Source: Candidatus Lambdaproteobacteria bacterium (GTDB lineage: Bacteria > SAR324 > JACQKK01). Taken from it: a stretch of 38,713 bases of DNA. Made by a program: the position numbers and the translations under genes. Below the pieces are notes generated by a model, which was given only the letters and a program-made list of their open reading frames with translations, had not been told where the DNA came from and did not search any database. The first letter of the stretch is position 1; each line of letters opens with the position of its first letter. This document shows positions 14,816-22,183 of this stretch, in pieces. Where the stretch lies: NCBI GenBank assembly GCA_016199125.1, contig JACQHH010000096.1, forward strand, positions 1 through 38,713, read 5' to 3'.

Positions 14816-16486
14816 TCAGGTGCGGCGCGGGTCGAATTCGGGCGAGGCCGGCTCGCCGTACAGGCTCAGCGCGCCGCGCTCGCCGGTGGCGTTGGGCCGC
14901 TGAAAAATCCAGTTCTGCCAAGCCGAAAGCCGCCCGAAGATCTTGGTCTCCATGGTCTCCGGGCCGGCGAAGCGCAGGTTGGCTTCCATGCCCGTCAGCG
15001 CATCGGGCGACAGGCTGGCGCGCTCCTCCACGGCGATGCGCAGCTCGTCGTCCCAGTCCAGGCTGTCCGGCGCCGCCGTGACCAGCCCGGCCGCCAGGGC
15101 TTCCTGGGGGCTGAAGCGCGGGCGCGTATCCAGCTGCAACGCCGCCACGCGCGCCGGGTCGTCCAGGAAGCGCTGGGCCAGCCGCGCAAGGCCGTTGCCC
15201 ATGGGGAAGCTGCCGTTGTTCAGCGGGCTGAGGGCCAGGGCCGTCGGCTGGTGCGGGTCGTCGATCATGTAGATGCGGTCGGCGGCCAGCGCCGGCTCGC
15301 AGAGGAAGCCGCCGAAGCAGCTTCCGGGCTCCACCAGCGCGAACACCGAGCGGGCGGTGAGGTCCAAGCGCTTGAGGGTGCGCCGCATGAGCAGCAGCAC
15401 CTCGCGCACGAACCAGTCGTGGCGGTGCCGGGCCAGCAGCTCGTCCACGGCCAGCACCTTGTCCAGGTCGCCCTGGGCGTGCAGGGTCAGCACGCCGATG
15501 GTCTCGAAGTTCAGCCGCAGCTCCACCAGCGCATCGTCCAGCTCGCGGAACAGGGCCAGGGGATACCACCGGCTGCCGGCCTGGGCCGGCTCCGCGGGCA
15601 GGGGCGCCGCCGTGTGCGGCCCGCGCAGCTCCAGGCGCGCGGTGCGTGCCGCGCGGTCCACGCTCAGGGTGACATGGCTGTAGTCGATGCGGTCGGCCTC
15701 GCGGCGCTTGTCGAGCGGCTCCAGGGCGATGCCGCGCTGCGGCCGGCCGGGCTTGACCAGCTCCTGCGCGCGGCGGGCGATGGCCGCGCTCCACTGCGAC
15801 TTGGGATGCACTGCGTCCACCAGCTTCCATTCCTTGGCGCGCTGGCCCTTGACCCCCTCGGCCAGGGTGGCGAACACGTCGGCCAGGTCGCGCCGCACGT
15901 GCCGCTTGTCCACCACGCGGGTCAGGCCGCCCGTGCCCGGCAGCACGCCCAGGTAGGGCGCCTCGGGCAGGCTCACGGCCGACGAGCGGTCGTCGATGAG
16001 GTGGATTTCCTGGCAGGCCAGCGCCAGCTCGTAGCCGCCGCCGCTGCACACGCCGTTGAGCGCGGCCAGGTAATATTGTCCACTTTCGCGCGTGGCCTCT
16101 TCCATGGCCAGCCGCGTCTCGTTGGTGTACTTGCAGAAGTTCACCTTGAAGGGATGGCTGGCCTGACGCAGCATGAAGATGTTGGCTCCCGCGCAGAACA
16201 CGTTGTCCTTGCCGCTGGTCAGCACCACCACACTCACTTCGGGATGCTCGAAGCGCAGCCGGGTCACCGCATCGGCCAGCTCGATGTCCACGCCCAGATC
16301 GTAGCTGTTCAGGCGCAGCTCATAGCCCGGGTGCAACCCGGCGTCCTCGCGCACGTCCATGATCAGGTGGGCCACCGGCCCCTCGCAGCGCAGCTTCCAG
16401 TGGCGATACTGCCCGGGGTGGGTCTGGGTCTCGATCACGGCGCCGCTTTGCCCCGCGGCAGGCTGTGCAAGGATGGCCGAGGTCAA
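14816..16486 (-). CDS. boxC: Benzoyl-CoA-dihydrodiol lyase BoxC (556 aa)
   Basis: BoxC opens the ring of the 2,3-epoxide/dihydrodiol of benzoyl-CoA hydrolytically, giving 3,4-dehydroadipyl-CoA semialdehyde and formate. It is a long crotonase-family protein; the crotonase core shows FCAGANIFML (oxyanion region), ALNGVCSGGGYELALACQ, and SLPEAPYLGVLPGTGGLTRV. The second half, with SCFGGFLCEPALAADRIYMID, is also crotonase-like. Length 556 is typical. I chose a TTG start at 16486: a GGGAG lies a good distance upstream, and residues after it match the family N-terminus, while the nearby ATG (16493) is in another frame. It is the first gene of the box operon, divergent from boxR, and probably repressed by BoxR until benzoyl-CoA builds up. 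Confidence 0.95.
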   Translation of the reverse strand: MTSAILAQPAAGQSGAVIETQTHPGQYRHWKLRCEGPVAHLIMDVREDAGLHPGYELRLNSYDLGVDIELADAVTRLRFEHPEVSVVVLTSGKDNVFCAGANIFMLRQASHPFKVNFCKYTNETRLAMEEATRESGQYYLAALNGVCSGGGYELALACQEIHLIDDRSSAVSLPEAPYLGVLPGTGGLTRVVDKRHVRRDLADVFATLAEGVKGQRAKEWKLVDAVHPKSQWSAAIARRAQELVKPGRPQRGIALEPLDKRREADRIDYSHVTLSVDRAARTARLELRGPHTAAPLPAEPAQAGSRWYPLALFRELDDALVELRLNFETIGVLTLHAQGDLDKVLAVDELLARHRHDWFVREVLLLMRRTLKRLDLTARSVFALVEPGSCFGGFLCEPALAADRIYMIDDPHQPTALALSPLNNGSFPMGNGLARLAQRFLDDPARVAALQLDTRPRFSPQEALAAGLVTAAPDSLDWDDELRIAVEERASLSPDALTGMEANLRFAGPETMETKIFGRLSAWQNWIFQRPNATGERGALSLYGEPASPEFDPRRT

Positions 16487-16681
16487 GGTGCATCTCCCTG
16501 TTGAGCGCTCAATGCCGCGCGCTGTCCCGTGCGCCGTGAGGCACGGGAGCGCCGCCACGGATGCGCCACGACTCCGCCGCATGCCCGCGCATACGCTTTG
16601 GCGGCAGGTGCCGAGGGGCTCCGACTGGCTTGGTATTCGTCGATGGAAGCACATTTATCCGCAACTTCACGGGCGAAGTCA

Positions 16682-16695
16682 AGCATTATATTGCA
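16682..16695. promoter_or_regulatory. Candidate BoxR operator, site 1
   Basis: The sequence reads AGCA-TTATAT-TGCA, one base away from the TGCA-N6-TGCA pattern described for the related BzdR/BoxR regulators of Azoarcus. On the minus strand it contains TATAAT, so a bound repressor would cover a likely boxC -10 element. It lies 29 bases, close to three helical turns, from a second similar site. Confidence 0.5.
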
Positions 16696-16710
16696 CGATA
16701 TTCCAACTAT

Positions 16711-16724
16711 TGCATTATAGTGCC
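16711..16724. promoter_or_regulatory. Candidate BoxR operator, site 2
   Basis: The sequence reads TGCA-TTATAG-TGCC, again one base from TGCA-N6-TGCA. The core GCATTATA-x-TGC is shared with site 1 (11 of 12 bases). It also carries TATAAT on the minus strand. Two near-identical sites at a helical spacing between divergent regulator and target genes are typical of autoregulated control. Confidence 0.5.
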
Positions 16725-16760
16725 TGTAAGGTCATACTGCTTCACGTCCGTGACGGTGGC

Positions 16761-16822
16761 GCATGGACCAAGGCATGGACCAAGACATTGGCCGTGATAT
16801 TGACCGTGATATTGGACATGGG
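16761..16822 (+). repeat. 12-base tandem repeats in the boxR leader
   Basis: Two perfect copies of gcatggaccaag (16761-16784) are followed by attggccgtgat, attgaccgtgat and attggacatggg with the same 12-base period. The unit length is a multiple of three, and the tract lies in frame with boxR, where it would read as MDQG-MDQD-IGRD-IDRD-IGHG. It therefore either forms part of the untranslated leader or a variable N-terminal extension of BoxR. Confidence 0.7.
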
Positions 16823-16843
16823 CGGGGCACTTGGAGTTTACGC

Positions 16844-17806
16844 ATGGCGATGACTGAACGCGGGGATGCGGCGACCACGGCCCTGACGCCGCCTGGCGTC
16901 GACAACCGCCAGCCCCCCGGTTCGCCGGTTCAACGTCAGGCCCTGCTGCTGGCGCTGGGGGCGCGGGTGCGCGGCCGGCGGGAGGCGCTGGGGCTCACGC
17001 GCAAGGCGCTTGCCGCGGCCACGGGCCTCAGCGAACGCTTCATTGCCCAGCTCGAGACGGGCAAGGGCAATATTTCCGTAGCCAACCTGAACGGTGTGGC
17101 GCGGGCGCTGGCGCTGCCCCTGGCCAGCCTGCTGGGTCCGGCCCCGGCCGAGACGGACGGCGCCGGCGAGGCGCTGCGGCGCGAGGTGGCGCGGCTGCTG
17201 GAGCAGGCCGATGTGGACCAGTTGCGCCGGGCCGCGCAGGTGCTGGGCCAGGTGCCGGGAGCGCGGCCCCCGTCGGAGGCGCGCCCGCTGATCGCCCTGA
17301 TCGGCCTGCGCGGAGCGGGCAAGTCCACGATCGGCCCGTTGCTGGCCCAGCGGCTGCGGCTGCCCTACGTGGAGCTGGACGATGTGATTCAGGAGGCCAC
17401 CGGGCTGGCCGTGCCGGAGATCTTCGAGCTGCACGGCGAGCACTACTATCGCCAGGCCGAACGGCAGGCCCTGGCACGGCTGGTGGCGGCGGATCGCCCG
17501 CAGCTCGTCTCGGTCTCGGGGGGGATCGTGGCCGACGCGGAGAGCTTTGCCCTGCTCAAGCGCGCCGCGCTGCTGGTGTGGCTCAAGGCCACGCCCGAGC
17601 AGCACATGCAGCGTGTGCGCTCCCAGGGCGACAGCCGGCCCATGCAGGACCGCCCCAACGCCATGGCCGAGTTGCGCCAGCTCCTGGCCGGGCGGACGGC
17701 GCTCTATGCCCAGGCGGACATCGCCCTGGACACCGGCGCCGGCGACGAGACGGAATGCGCCGAATCCCTGGCCGCCGAGCTGACCCGGCGCCTGCGCTTG
17801 GCCTGA
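16844..17806 (+). CDS. boxR: BoxR: XRE-type regulator with shikimate-kinase-like domain (320 aa)
   Basis: BoxR/BzdR proteins repress benzoate genes and are released by benzoyl-CoA, which binds a shikimate-kinase-like domain. Residues 38-98 are a helix-turn-helix of XRE type (LTRKALAAATGLSERFIAQLETGKGN). Residues 148-320 resemble shikimate kinase: a P-loop GLRGAGKST (154-162), ELDDVIQ (177-183), PEIFELHGEHYYRQAE (191-206) and a VSVSGGIV strand. The start at 16844 has GGAG eight bases upstream. An in-frame ATG at 16763 would add a repeat-encoded N-terminus, and I think that less likely. It is divergent from boxC, with candidate operators between, and its 3' end converges with the hydrolase gene 13 bases away. 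Confidence 0.95.
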   Translation: MAMTERGDAATTALTPPGVDNRQPPGSPVQRQALLLALGARVRGRREALGLTRKALAAATGLSERFIAQLETGKGNISVANLNGVARALALPLASLLGPAPAETDGAGEALRREVARLLEQADVDQLRRAAQVLGQVPGARPPSEARPLIALIGLRGAGKSTIGPLLAQRLRLPYVELDDVIQEATGLAVPEIFELHGEHYYRQAERQALARLVAADRPQLVSVSGGIVADAESFALLKRAALLVWLKATPEQHMQRVRSQGDSRPMQDRPNAMAELRQLLAGRTALYAQADIALDTGAGDETECAESLAAELTRRLRLA

Positions 17807-17819
17807 GCCGGGGCCGGGT

Positions 17820-18755
17820 TCACAATCCGCCGACCGTGCCGCCGCGGCTGCGCTCCAGCAGGGTGCAGGCCGCCACGAGCGCCTCGCCGGTCGCCGCCGG
17901 CTGTTCCATGGGAAACGTGTGCGCCCCGCGCACCGTGAATACGCTGGCCAGCGCAAAGCTCGCGGCCAGCGCGCGGTAGTGGTGGTGCAGGGACACGTGG
18001 GACGTGGCGCCGCGCAAAATGGCCACCGGGGCGCGCACCTGCGGCACCCAGTCCCAACTGTGTTGCAGGCGCTCGTCGCTGAACAACTCCCGCTCCACCT
18101 CCAGCGGACAAGCCAGTTGCACCGCCCGCCCTTCGCCGCTGGGGAGCAGCCCTACCCGCAGATAAGCCTGCAGCGCGGCCTCGCACCACCCGGCGAACAC
18201 GCCGCGCCCGCGCAACGCTGTTTCGGCCTCTTCGGGGCTGGGCCAGCGGCTGCGCCGCGTGTGGGTCGTCTGCAACAGATATTGGGCGCGTTCCAGGGCG
18301 TGAGGCGGCCAGGGCTCGGCGGGCGTGCCGGGATAGAGGGGATCCAGCAACAGCAGTCCGTCGACCAACTCGGGACATTCGGCCGCCAGCCACAGGCTCA
18401 GCATGGAGCCGAAGGAATGGCCGCCCAGGATCACCGGGGGCTGCATGCGCTGGCGGATGAAGTCGTGGATGTCCTGCCGGTAGGGCGGCCAGCCGCGCAG
18501 CGCCTGGGGATTGTCGCTGTCGCCGTGCCCGCGGTGGTTCAGCCCGGCCACGACCGTGCGCGCGAACAGCGGCGTCAGCGCCGGCACGTAGCACTGCACC
18601 GGAAAGCCCACTCCCGGAAGAAACAGCACGCGCGGCGGGGCGCCGTCCGCACCGTGCGCGGACGTTCCGCCCCCGATCACGCCGCGCAGGGTCAGCCCGT
18701 CGCCGGTGACGAATGTCAGCGGACGCTGCTCGGCAGGCGCGGAACGCGTGGGCAT
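17820..18755 (-). CDS. Alpha/beta-fold hydrolase (311 aa)
   Basis: The protein has the usual order of an alpha/beta hydrolase: VLFLPGVGFP (oxyanion strand-loop), LNHRGHGDSDNP, a nucleophile elbow GGHSFGS with Ser114, LLLLDPLYPG, and a late RGAHTFPME with His279. The acid residue is probably an Asp or Glu in the segment before the late His (around WDWVPQVRAP), but I cannot fix it. No signal peptide is seen, so it should be cytoplasmic. The substrate cannot be told from sequence. It converges with boxR. A hydrolase next to box genes could act on a CoA thioester or lactone, but the opposite orientation and lack of shared promoter make this weak. The next gene upstream begins 74 bases away on the same strand. 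Confidence 0.9.
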   Translation of the reverse strand: MPTRSAPAEQRPLTFVTGDGLTLRGVIGGGTSAHGADGAPPRVLFLPGVGFPVQCYVPALTPLFARTVVAGLNHRGHGDSDNPQALRGWPPYRQDIHDFIRQRMQPPVILGGHSFGSMLSLWLAAECPELVDGLLLLDPLYPGTPAEPWPPHALERAQYLLQTTHTRRSRWPSPEEAETALRGRGVFAGWCEAALQAYLRVGLLPSGEGRAVQLACPLEVERELFSDERLQHSWDWVPQVRAPVAILRGATSHVSLHHHYRALAASFALASVFTVRGAHTFPMEQPAATGEALVAACTLLERSRGGTVGGL

Positions 18756-18829
18756 ACGGCGGAACTCGGGCGGGGGCCGGGGCCGCGCACGGTGCGGCAC
18801 CGGCGCAGGATCTCCCGGGCCTGGGGAGC

Positions 18830-19594
18830 CTACTGGAACTGCGAAACGCTCAGCGCGCCCTCGCGGCCGTCGGAGAGACGGTAGCGGATGCGGTTGGCGT
18901 CGATCCACTCCATGTCCAGCCGCGGCAGGGAATTGAGGATCGGATAGCCCAGGTGGCGCGCCTGCTCGCCGTCCGGCGGCACCAGGTGCACGCGCAGGTC
19001 GAACGTACTGACCGGCTTGCCGTCCTGCTCCTCGTGGTTCGCCGCCGCCACGTGGTAGAACAGCAGCCCGCCCGGCCCCAGGGTCAACCCGTCCGCGGTC
19101 TTGGAGCTGGGCAGCAGGTCGACGACCGTGTCCTCGGCCGTCACGAAGTACACTTTCTTGTAGACCACGCCGTCGACCACCATCACCGCGTGGAAGTAGC
19201 GCGCGCCCAGCCTGGTTACGCGGGGCTCGGGATCGCGTGCGCCCAGCACGACGCCCAGACGCGCCTGCCCCTGCTCGTTCTTGGCCAGGTACACCATGCG
19301 CCCCGGCTGCGGCAGCGGCTGCACATACACCACCGTCTCTTCGGGCAGATTGAAGATCAGCCGGTTGTTGGCATAGACGCCGTTGCCGCGGCGGTTCTGG
19401 GGGAAGATTTGGAAGTCGCCAAAGGCGATCAGCCCCTGATGCTGGGCATCGGTGGACAGCTCCTGCGCGGCCTGCGCCGCCCTGGGGGCGGCCGGCAGCA
19501 CCCAGGCCAGCAGCAACGCCAGCGCCAGTCCGGCCAAGGGCCGCGGGGAGCGCCCGCCGGGGCCGCAGGTCGTGTGATCCGGGTGTTGCGTCAT
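18830..19594 (-). CDS. Secreted protein of unknown function (254 aa)
   Basis: I do not recognise the family. Residues 1-43 are a signal peptide with a long basic front, a Leu/Ala-rich core and an AQA-type cut site. The mature part is beta-rich with regular short strands (ETVVYVQPL, ARYFHAVMVVDGVVYKKVYFV, NRIRYRLSDG), suggesting a compact beta-sandwich or propeller-like fold. It contains no Cys in the mature region. It sits between the hydrolase and the exported nuclease, all on the minus strand, and may be cotranscribed with the nuclease (117-base gap). A periplasmic location is likely. Confidence 0.8.
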   Translation of the reverse strand: MTQHPDHTTCGPGGRSPRPLAGLALALLLAWVLPAAPRAAQAAQELSTDAQHQGLIAFGDFQIFPQNRRGNGVYANNRLIFNLPEETVVYVQPLPQPGRMVYLAKNEQGQARLGVVLGARDPEPRVTRLGARYFHAVMVVDGVVYKKVYFVTAEDTVVDLLPSSKTADGLTLGPGGLLFYHVAAANHEEQDGKPVSTFDLRVHLVPPDGEQARHLGYPILNSLPRLDMEWIDANRIRYRLSDGREGALSVSQFQ

Positions 19595-19710
19595 GCTGGG
19601 GCCTTGGTGGGAGCGCGTGCGGCGTCGTGCGCGCGGTGGAAGGTCATCTGCCACGAATAGACGATATTGCCGCCCAGGGCAACGCCGAGGTGCCGCGGCG
19701 CGGGCGGTCC

Positions 19711-20685
19711 TCATGGCGCTTTGGTGCCGTCCAGCACGTGGGCCACGTGAATCTGCAGCTCCGCCTGCCCGCGATACGGCCGCACGAAGCCCTCCAGCCG
19801 CACGCGGGTATCCGCGCGCCAGCGCGCCACGCCCACGCGGGCGCCCGCCGGCGGCAGGGCCACCGCGCGCAGCGGACGGTCGGCGCGCGCACCGGCCAGC
19901 AGCGCCTCCCACACCTCGTTGTTCAGCGCGCGCACGCGCAGCACGCGCCCTTCCACCAGCACGTAGCGCCCGTTGAAATCGTCCGGCCGCATGCGCTCGG
20001 CACGCTGCACCCCCGGGGCAAAGAGGGCGTTGTCGCGCGCGCGGGGCGTCTTGCCCTCGCGCCGCAGACGCGCCAGGTAGCGCGTGCGCGATTTTTTCGT
20101 GGACCAGATGCCCCGCCGGGCGCTGAACGCCGCGCCTTCCGCCTCCGCGTAGTCCTCGTAACGCGCCGGCAGGGCGTAGCGCGTGTCGAAATAGCTGTGT
20201 CCCTGGGCGATCAGGCGCAGGTTGATCTCCACCGCCCCGGCCCACACCAGCGCCAGTGAACGGCCGTAACGGTCGGGCTCGGGCGCCAGCTCCAACCGCA
20301 GCGCCGCGCCGGCCAGCAGTTGCTCCAATGCCGCCTTGGCGGGCTGCCCGTGGCGCAGATCCTGGCCTTTGGGCGAATCGTGCAGTTCGGGCGTATCCAC
20401 GTAGAGCAGCCGCACGCGCTCGCGACGCAGGTCGATGTGCCCGTTGCCGTCCAGGTCCACGTCGAAGGTGTCGCCGTCCAGCACGCTGACCGGCACCCGC
20501 TCCAGCTCGACCACGGGCCCACGCGGCGCGTCGCCCCGGGCGTCGCCCGACCCCAGCGCCAGCGCCGCCGCGGCCAGCGCCGGCAGCAGGGCCCGCAGCA
20601 GGGCCGGCAGGGCAGCCGGCGCCCTGCCCCGTGCAGGCGGATGCCCGCGCCGCGGCGCGACGTGGAGCGACGCGATGTGCCACAT
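19711..20685 (-). CDS. Exported SNase-type (thermonuclease) nuclease with C-terminal OB-like domain (324 aa)
   Basis: Residues 63-190 match staphylococcal nuclease: VSVLDGDTFDVD, then RVRLLYVDTPE with Arg92 and Glu100, and DRYGRSLALVW with Arg142, which together give the three catalytic residues. A signal-like hydrophobic stretch (about 25-50) points to export. Residues 230-324 form a second beta-rich domain (RYVLVEGRVLRV, TRVRLEGFVRPYRG, LQIHVAHV) that looks like an OB fold and could bind nucleic acid. The insert DLDGNGHID (78-86) resembles a calcium-binding loop. The start at 20685 has GGGAGG eight bases upstream. Likely role: Ca-dependent degradation of DNA or RNA in the periplasm or outside the cell. 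Confidence 0.9.
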   Translation of the reverse strand: MWHIASLHVAPRRGHPPARGRAPAALPALLRALLPALAAAALALGSGDARGDAPRGPVVELERVPVSVLDGDTFDVDLDGNGHIDLRRERVRLLYVDTPELHDSPKGQDLRHGQPAKAALEQLLAGAALRLELAPEPDRYGRSLALVWAGAVEINLRLIAQGHSYFDTRYALPARYEDYAEAEGAAFSARRGIWSTKKSRTRYLARLRREGKTPRARDNALFAPGVQRAERMRPDDFNGRYVLVEGRVLRVRALNNEVWEALLAGARADRPLRAVALPPAGARVGVARWRADTRVRLEGFVRPYRGQAELQIHVAHVLDGTKAP

Positions 20686-20733
20686 GGGTCGGACCTCCCG
20701 CTGGGGTGACGGCTTGCCTTGACCTACCGGCAA

Positions 20734-20763
20734 ATGGTAAACAAATATACGCCTATCCGTCAA
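20734..20763 (-). promoter_or_regulatory. Candidate promoter of the nuclease gene
   Basis: On the minus strand TTGACG is followed after 18 bases by TACCAT, about 50 bases before the start codon. The surroundings are AT-rich. The -35 is close to consensus, the -10 weaker. Confidence 0.3.
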
Positions 20764-20796
20764 CCCCGGAGTTGTGGGGCACAGATGGAGGCGGGC

Positions 20797-20825
20797 CTGA
20801 AATTGTGCGAATTATCTGCTAGACT
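20797..20825 (+). promoter_or_regulatory. Candidate promoter of the old-yellow-enzyme-like gene
   Basis: CTGAAA and TAGACT are separated by 17 bases, about 65 bases before the chosen start. The -10 matches consensus at four of six positions. Confidence 0.3.
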
Positions 20826-20891
20826 GAACGATTGCCGCCGCGGCCCGCGGCCCGGATTCGCCACCACCACCCCAGCAGAAGAGGAAGCGCC

Positions 20892-21896
20892 TTGCAAAAA
20901 CATCCACCCATGGCGGAAGCGTCGTTGTTTGAGCCCTACGTGATGGAGCACATGCAGATGCCCAACCGCATCGTGTTTGCGCCCTTCCACGAGAACATGG
21001 CCAACCGCGATGGCACGGTCTCGCCGCACCTCATGGACTACTACGTGAACATGGCGCGGGAAGGGGTGGGCGGGGTGCTGGTGGAATCGGCCTATGTGGC
21101 CACCCAGGGCCGCGCGCACATGACCCAGCTCGGCATTTCCGAGGAACGGCACATCGAGGGCCTGTATCGCCTGGTCAAGGCCATCCAGGCCGAGGGCGCC
21201 GTGGTGGGCCTGCGGCTGTCTCATGCCGGCGCGAAGACCTCCGAAGCCCTGGCCGGCGAACAGCCCATCGGCCCCTCGGTGATGAACTTCGGCAAGGACT
21301 ACGACACCTGCCGCGAGTTCGACGAGGGGGACGTGGAGGAGATCGTGCTGTTCTTCGTGCATGCGGCCGAACGGGCGGAGGAGGTGGAAGCCGACTTCAT
21401 CGAAATCAACGGCGCCCAGCAGTTCCTGCTGGACCAGTGCCTTTCCACGCGCTTCAACGCCCGCGACGACGGCTACGGCGGCAGCATCGCGGCGCGCATG
21501 CAGCTCAGCGTGGACATCGTCAAGGCCATCAAGGCGCGCACCACCTCCAACATTCCCATCTCCTATCTGTTCACCATCTACGACAAGCTGGAGGACGGGT
21601 TCACCGAGGAAGACCTGAAAGGCATGCTCAAGGCGCTCAACTCGGCCAAAGTGGACCTGCTGCACCCGGTGAACATCCACGTGCTGAACAAGTTCTTCGA
21701 CACGGAGGAAACCCTGGCCGAATGGGTGGCCAAGTCCTCCAAGATCCCCATCATGCTCGAAGGCAACATCAAGTCTCCCCAGATTCTCAAGGAATCCATC
21801 GGCCTGCGCCGGGCTCAGCTCTTCGCACTGGACAAGGCGCTGTTTTCACGGCCGAACTGGTATTCGTTCCTGCAGAAGAAGATCGTCCCGGGCTGA
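20892..21896 (+). CDS. Old-yellow-enzyme family NADH:flavin oxidoreductase-like protein (334 aa)
   Basis: The FMN-binding barrel of the family is visible: LFEPYVMEHMQMPNRIVFAP at the start, LRLSHAGAK (108-115), FIEINGAQQFLLDQCLS (169-185), then RDDGYGGS (191-198). Typical members have EIHGAH or EIHSAN, where His/Asn or His/His bind the substrate; here those positions are Asn173 and Gln176. The C-terminal FMN phosphate region is also unusual (QLFALDKALFSRPNW in place of the common GRG-LADP motif). It may be an ene-reductase with altered specificity or a divergent member. I chose TTG at 20892, because GAGG lies seven bases upstream and the in-frame ATG at 20910 has no ribosome site; the family alignment permits either. 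The substrate is unknown. Confidence 0.87.
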   Translation: MQKHPPMAEASLFEPYVMEHMQMPNRIVFAPFHENMANRDGTVSPHLMDYYVNMAREGVGGVLVESAYVATQGRAHMTQLGISEERHIEGLYRLVKAIQAEGAVVGLRLSHAGAKTSEALAGEQPIGPSVMNFGKDYDTCREFDEGDVEEIVLFFVHAAERAEEVEADFIEINGAQQFLLDQCLSTRFNARDDGYGGSIAARMQLSVDIVKAIKARTTSNIPISYLFTIYDKLEDGFTEEDLKGMLKALNSAKVDLLHPVNIHVLNKFFDTEETLAEWVAKSSKIPIMLEGNIKSPQILKESIGLRRAQLFALDKALFSRPNWYSFLQKKIVPG

Positions 21897-21919
21897 TCCG
21901 CGCGGGGCGCGGGAAGTTC

Positions 21920-21948
21920 TTTACATTCCCCCTTGCGTTGGCTAATTT
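21920..21948 (+). promoter_or_regulatory. Candidate sigma-70-type promoter of the EF-G-like gene
   Basis: TTTACA (5 of 6) and TAATTT (4 of 6) stand exactly 17 bases apart in an AT-richer patch just after the previous gene. This implies a leader of about 230 bases before the EF-G-like start at 22184. The leader has several short GC stems, but I recognise no riboswitch. Confidence 0.4.
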
Positions 21949-22183
21949 CTGCTTCCATGCCTTGCGGGTCCGCCTTGGCGCACGCCGACGCCCGCCGGGT
22001 TCGGCCAGGGAAGGGCCGCAGCAGAATGGCCAGCCGACTCACGGACGTGAGCCCACCATCCGACCTGAGGCACAGCGCCCGCCCGGGCGTGACGCTGCAC
22101 GGCACCTACGTGGGTAGACCCCCTGGCCGGGGACGCTCCGGGACGCGGCCGGCGCGCGCCTCATCTTGCGGAGGATTGGTTCC

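Larger units (their letters stand above)
16487..16843. promoter_or_regulatory. boxC/boxR divergent control region
   Basis: The 357 bases between the divergent boxC and boxR genes include an AT-rich core (16640-16745) in GC-rich surroundings. It holds two copies of a GCATTATA-x-TGC element, listed separately, each containing TATAAT on the minus strand, a perfect -10 hexamer for boxC-direction transcription. The right part (16761-16822) consists of 12-base repeats. No gene is visible. Confidence 0.7.

Noticed and set aside
18830-20683. A 617-codon minus-strand frame joining the secreted protein to upstream sequence
   Set aside because: Its first 363 codons overlap the nuclease gene in another frame; the nuclease has catalytic residues and a ribosome site, and the signal peptide of the secreted protein marks the start at 19594.
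21949-22183. Possible riboswitch in the leader of the EF-G-like gene
   Set aside because: Several GC stems are present, but no known riboswitch consensus could be recognised by eye.
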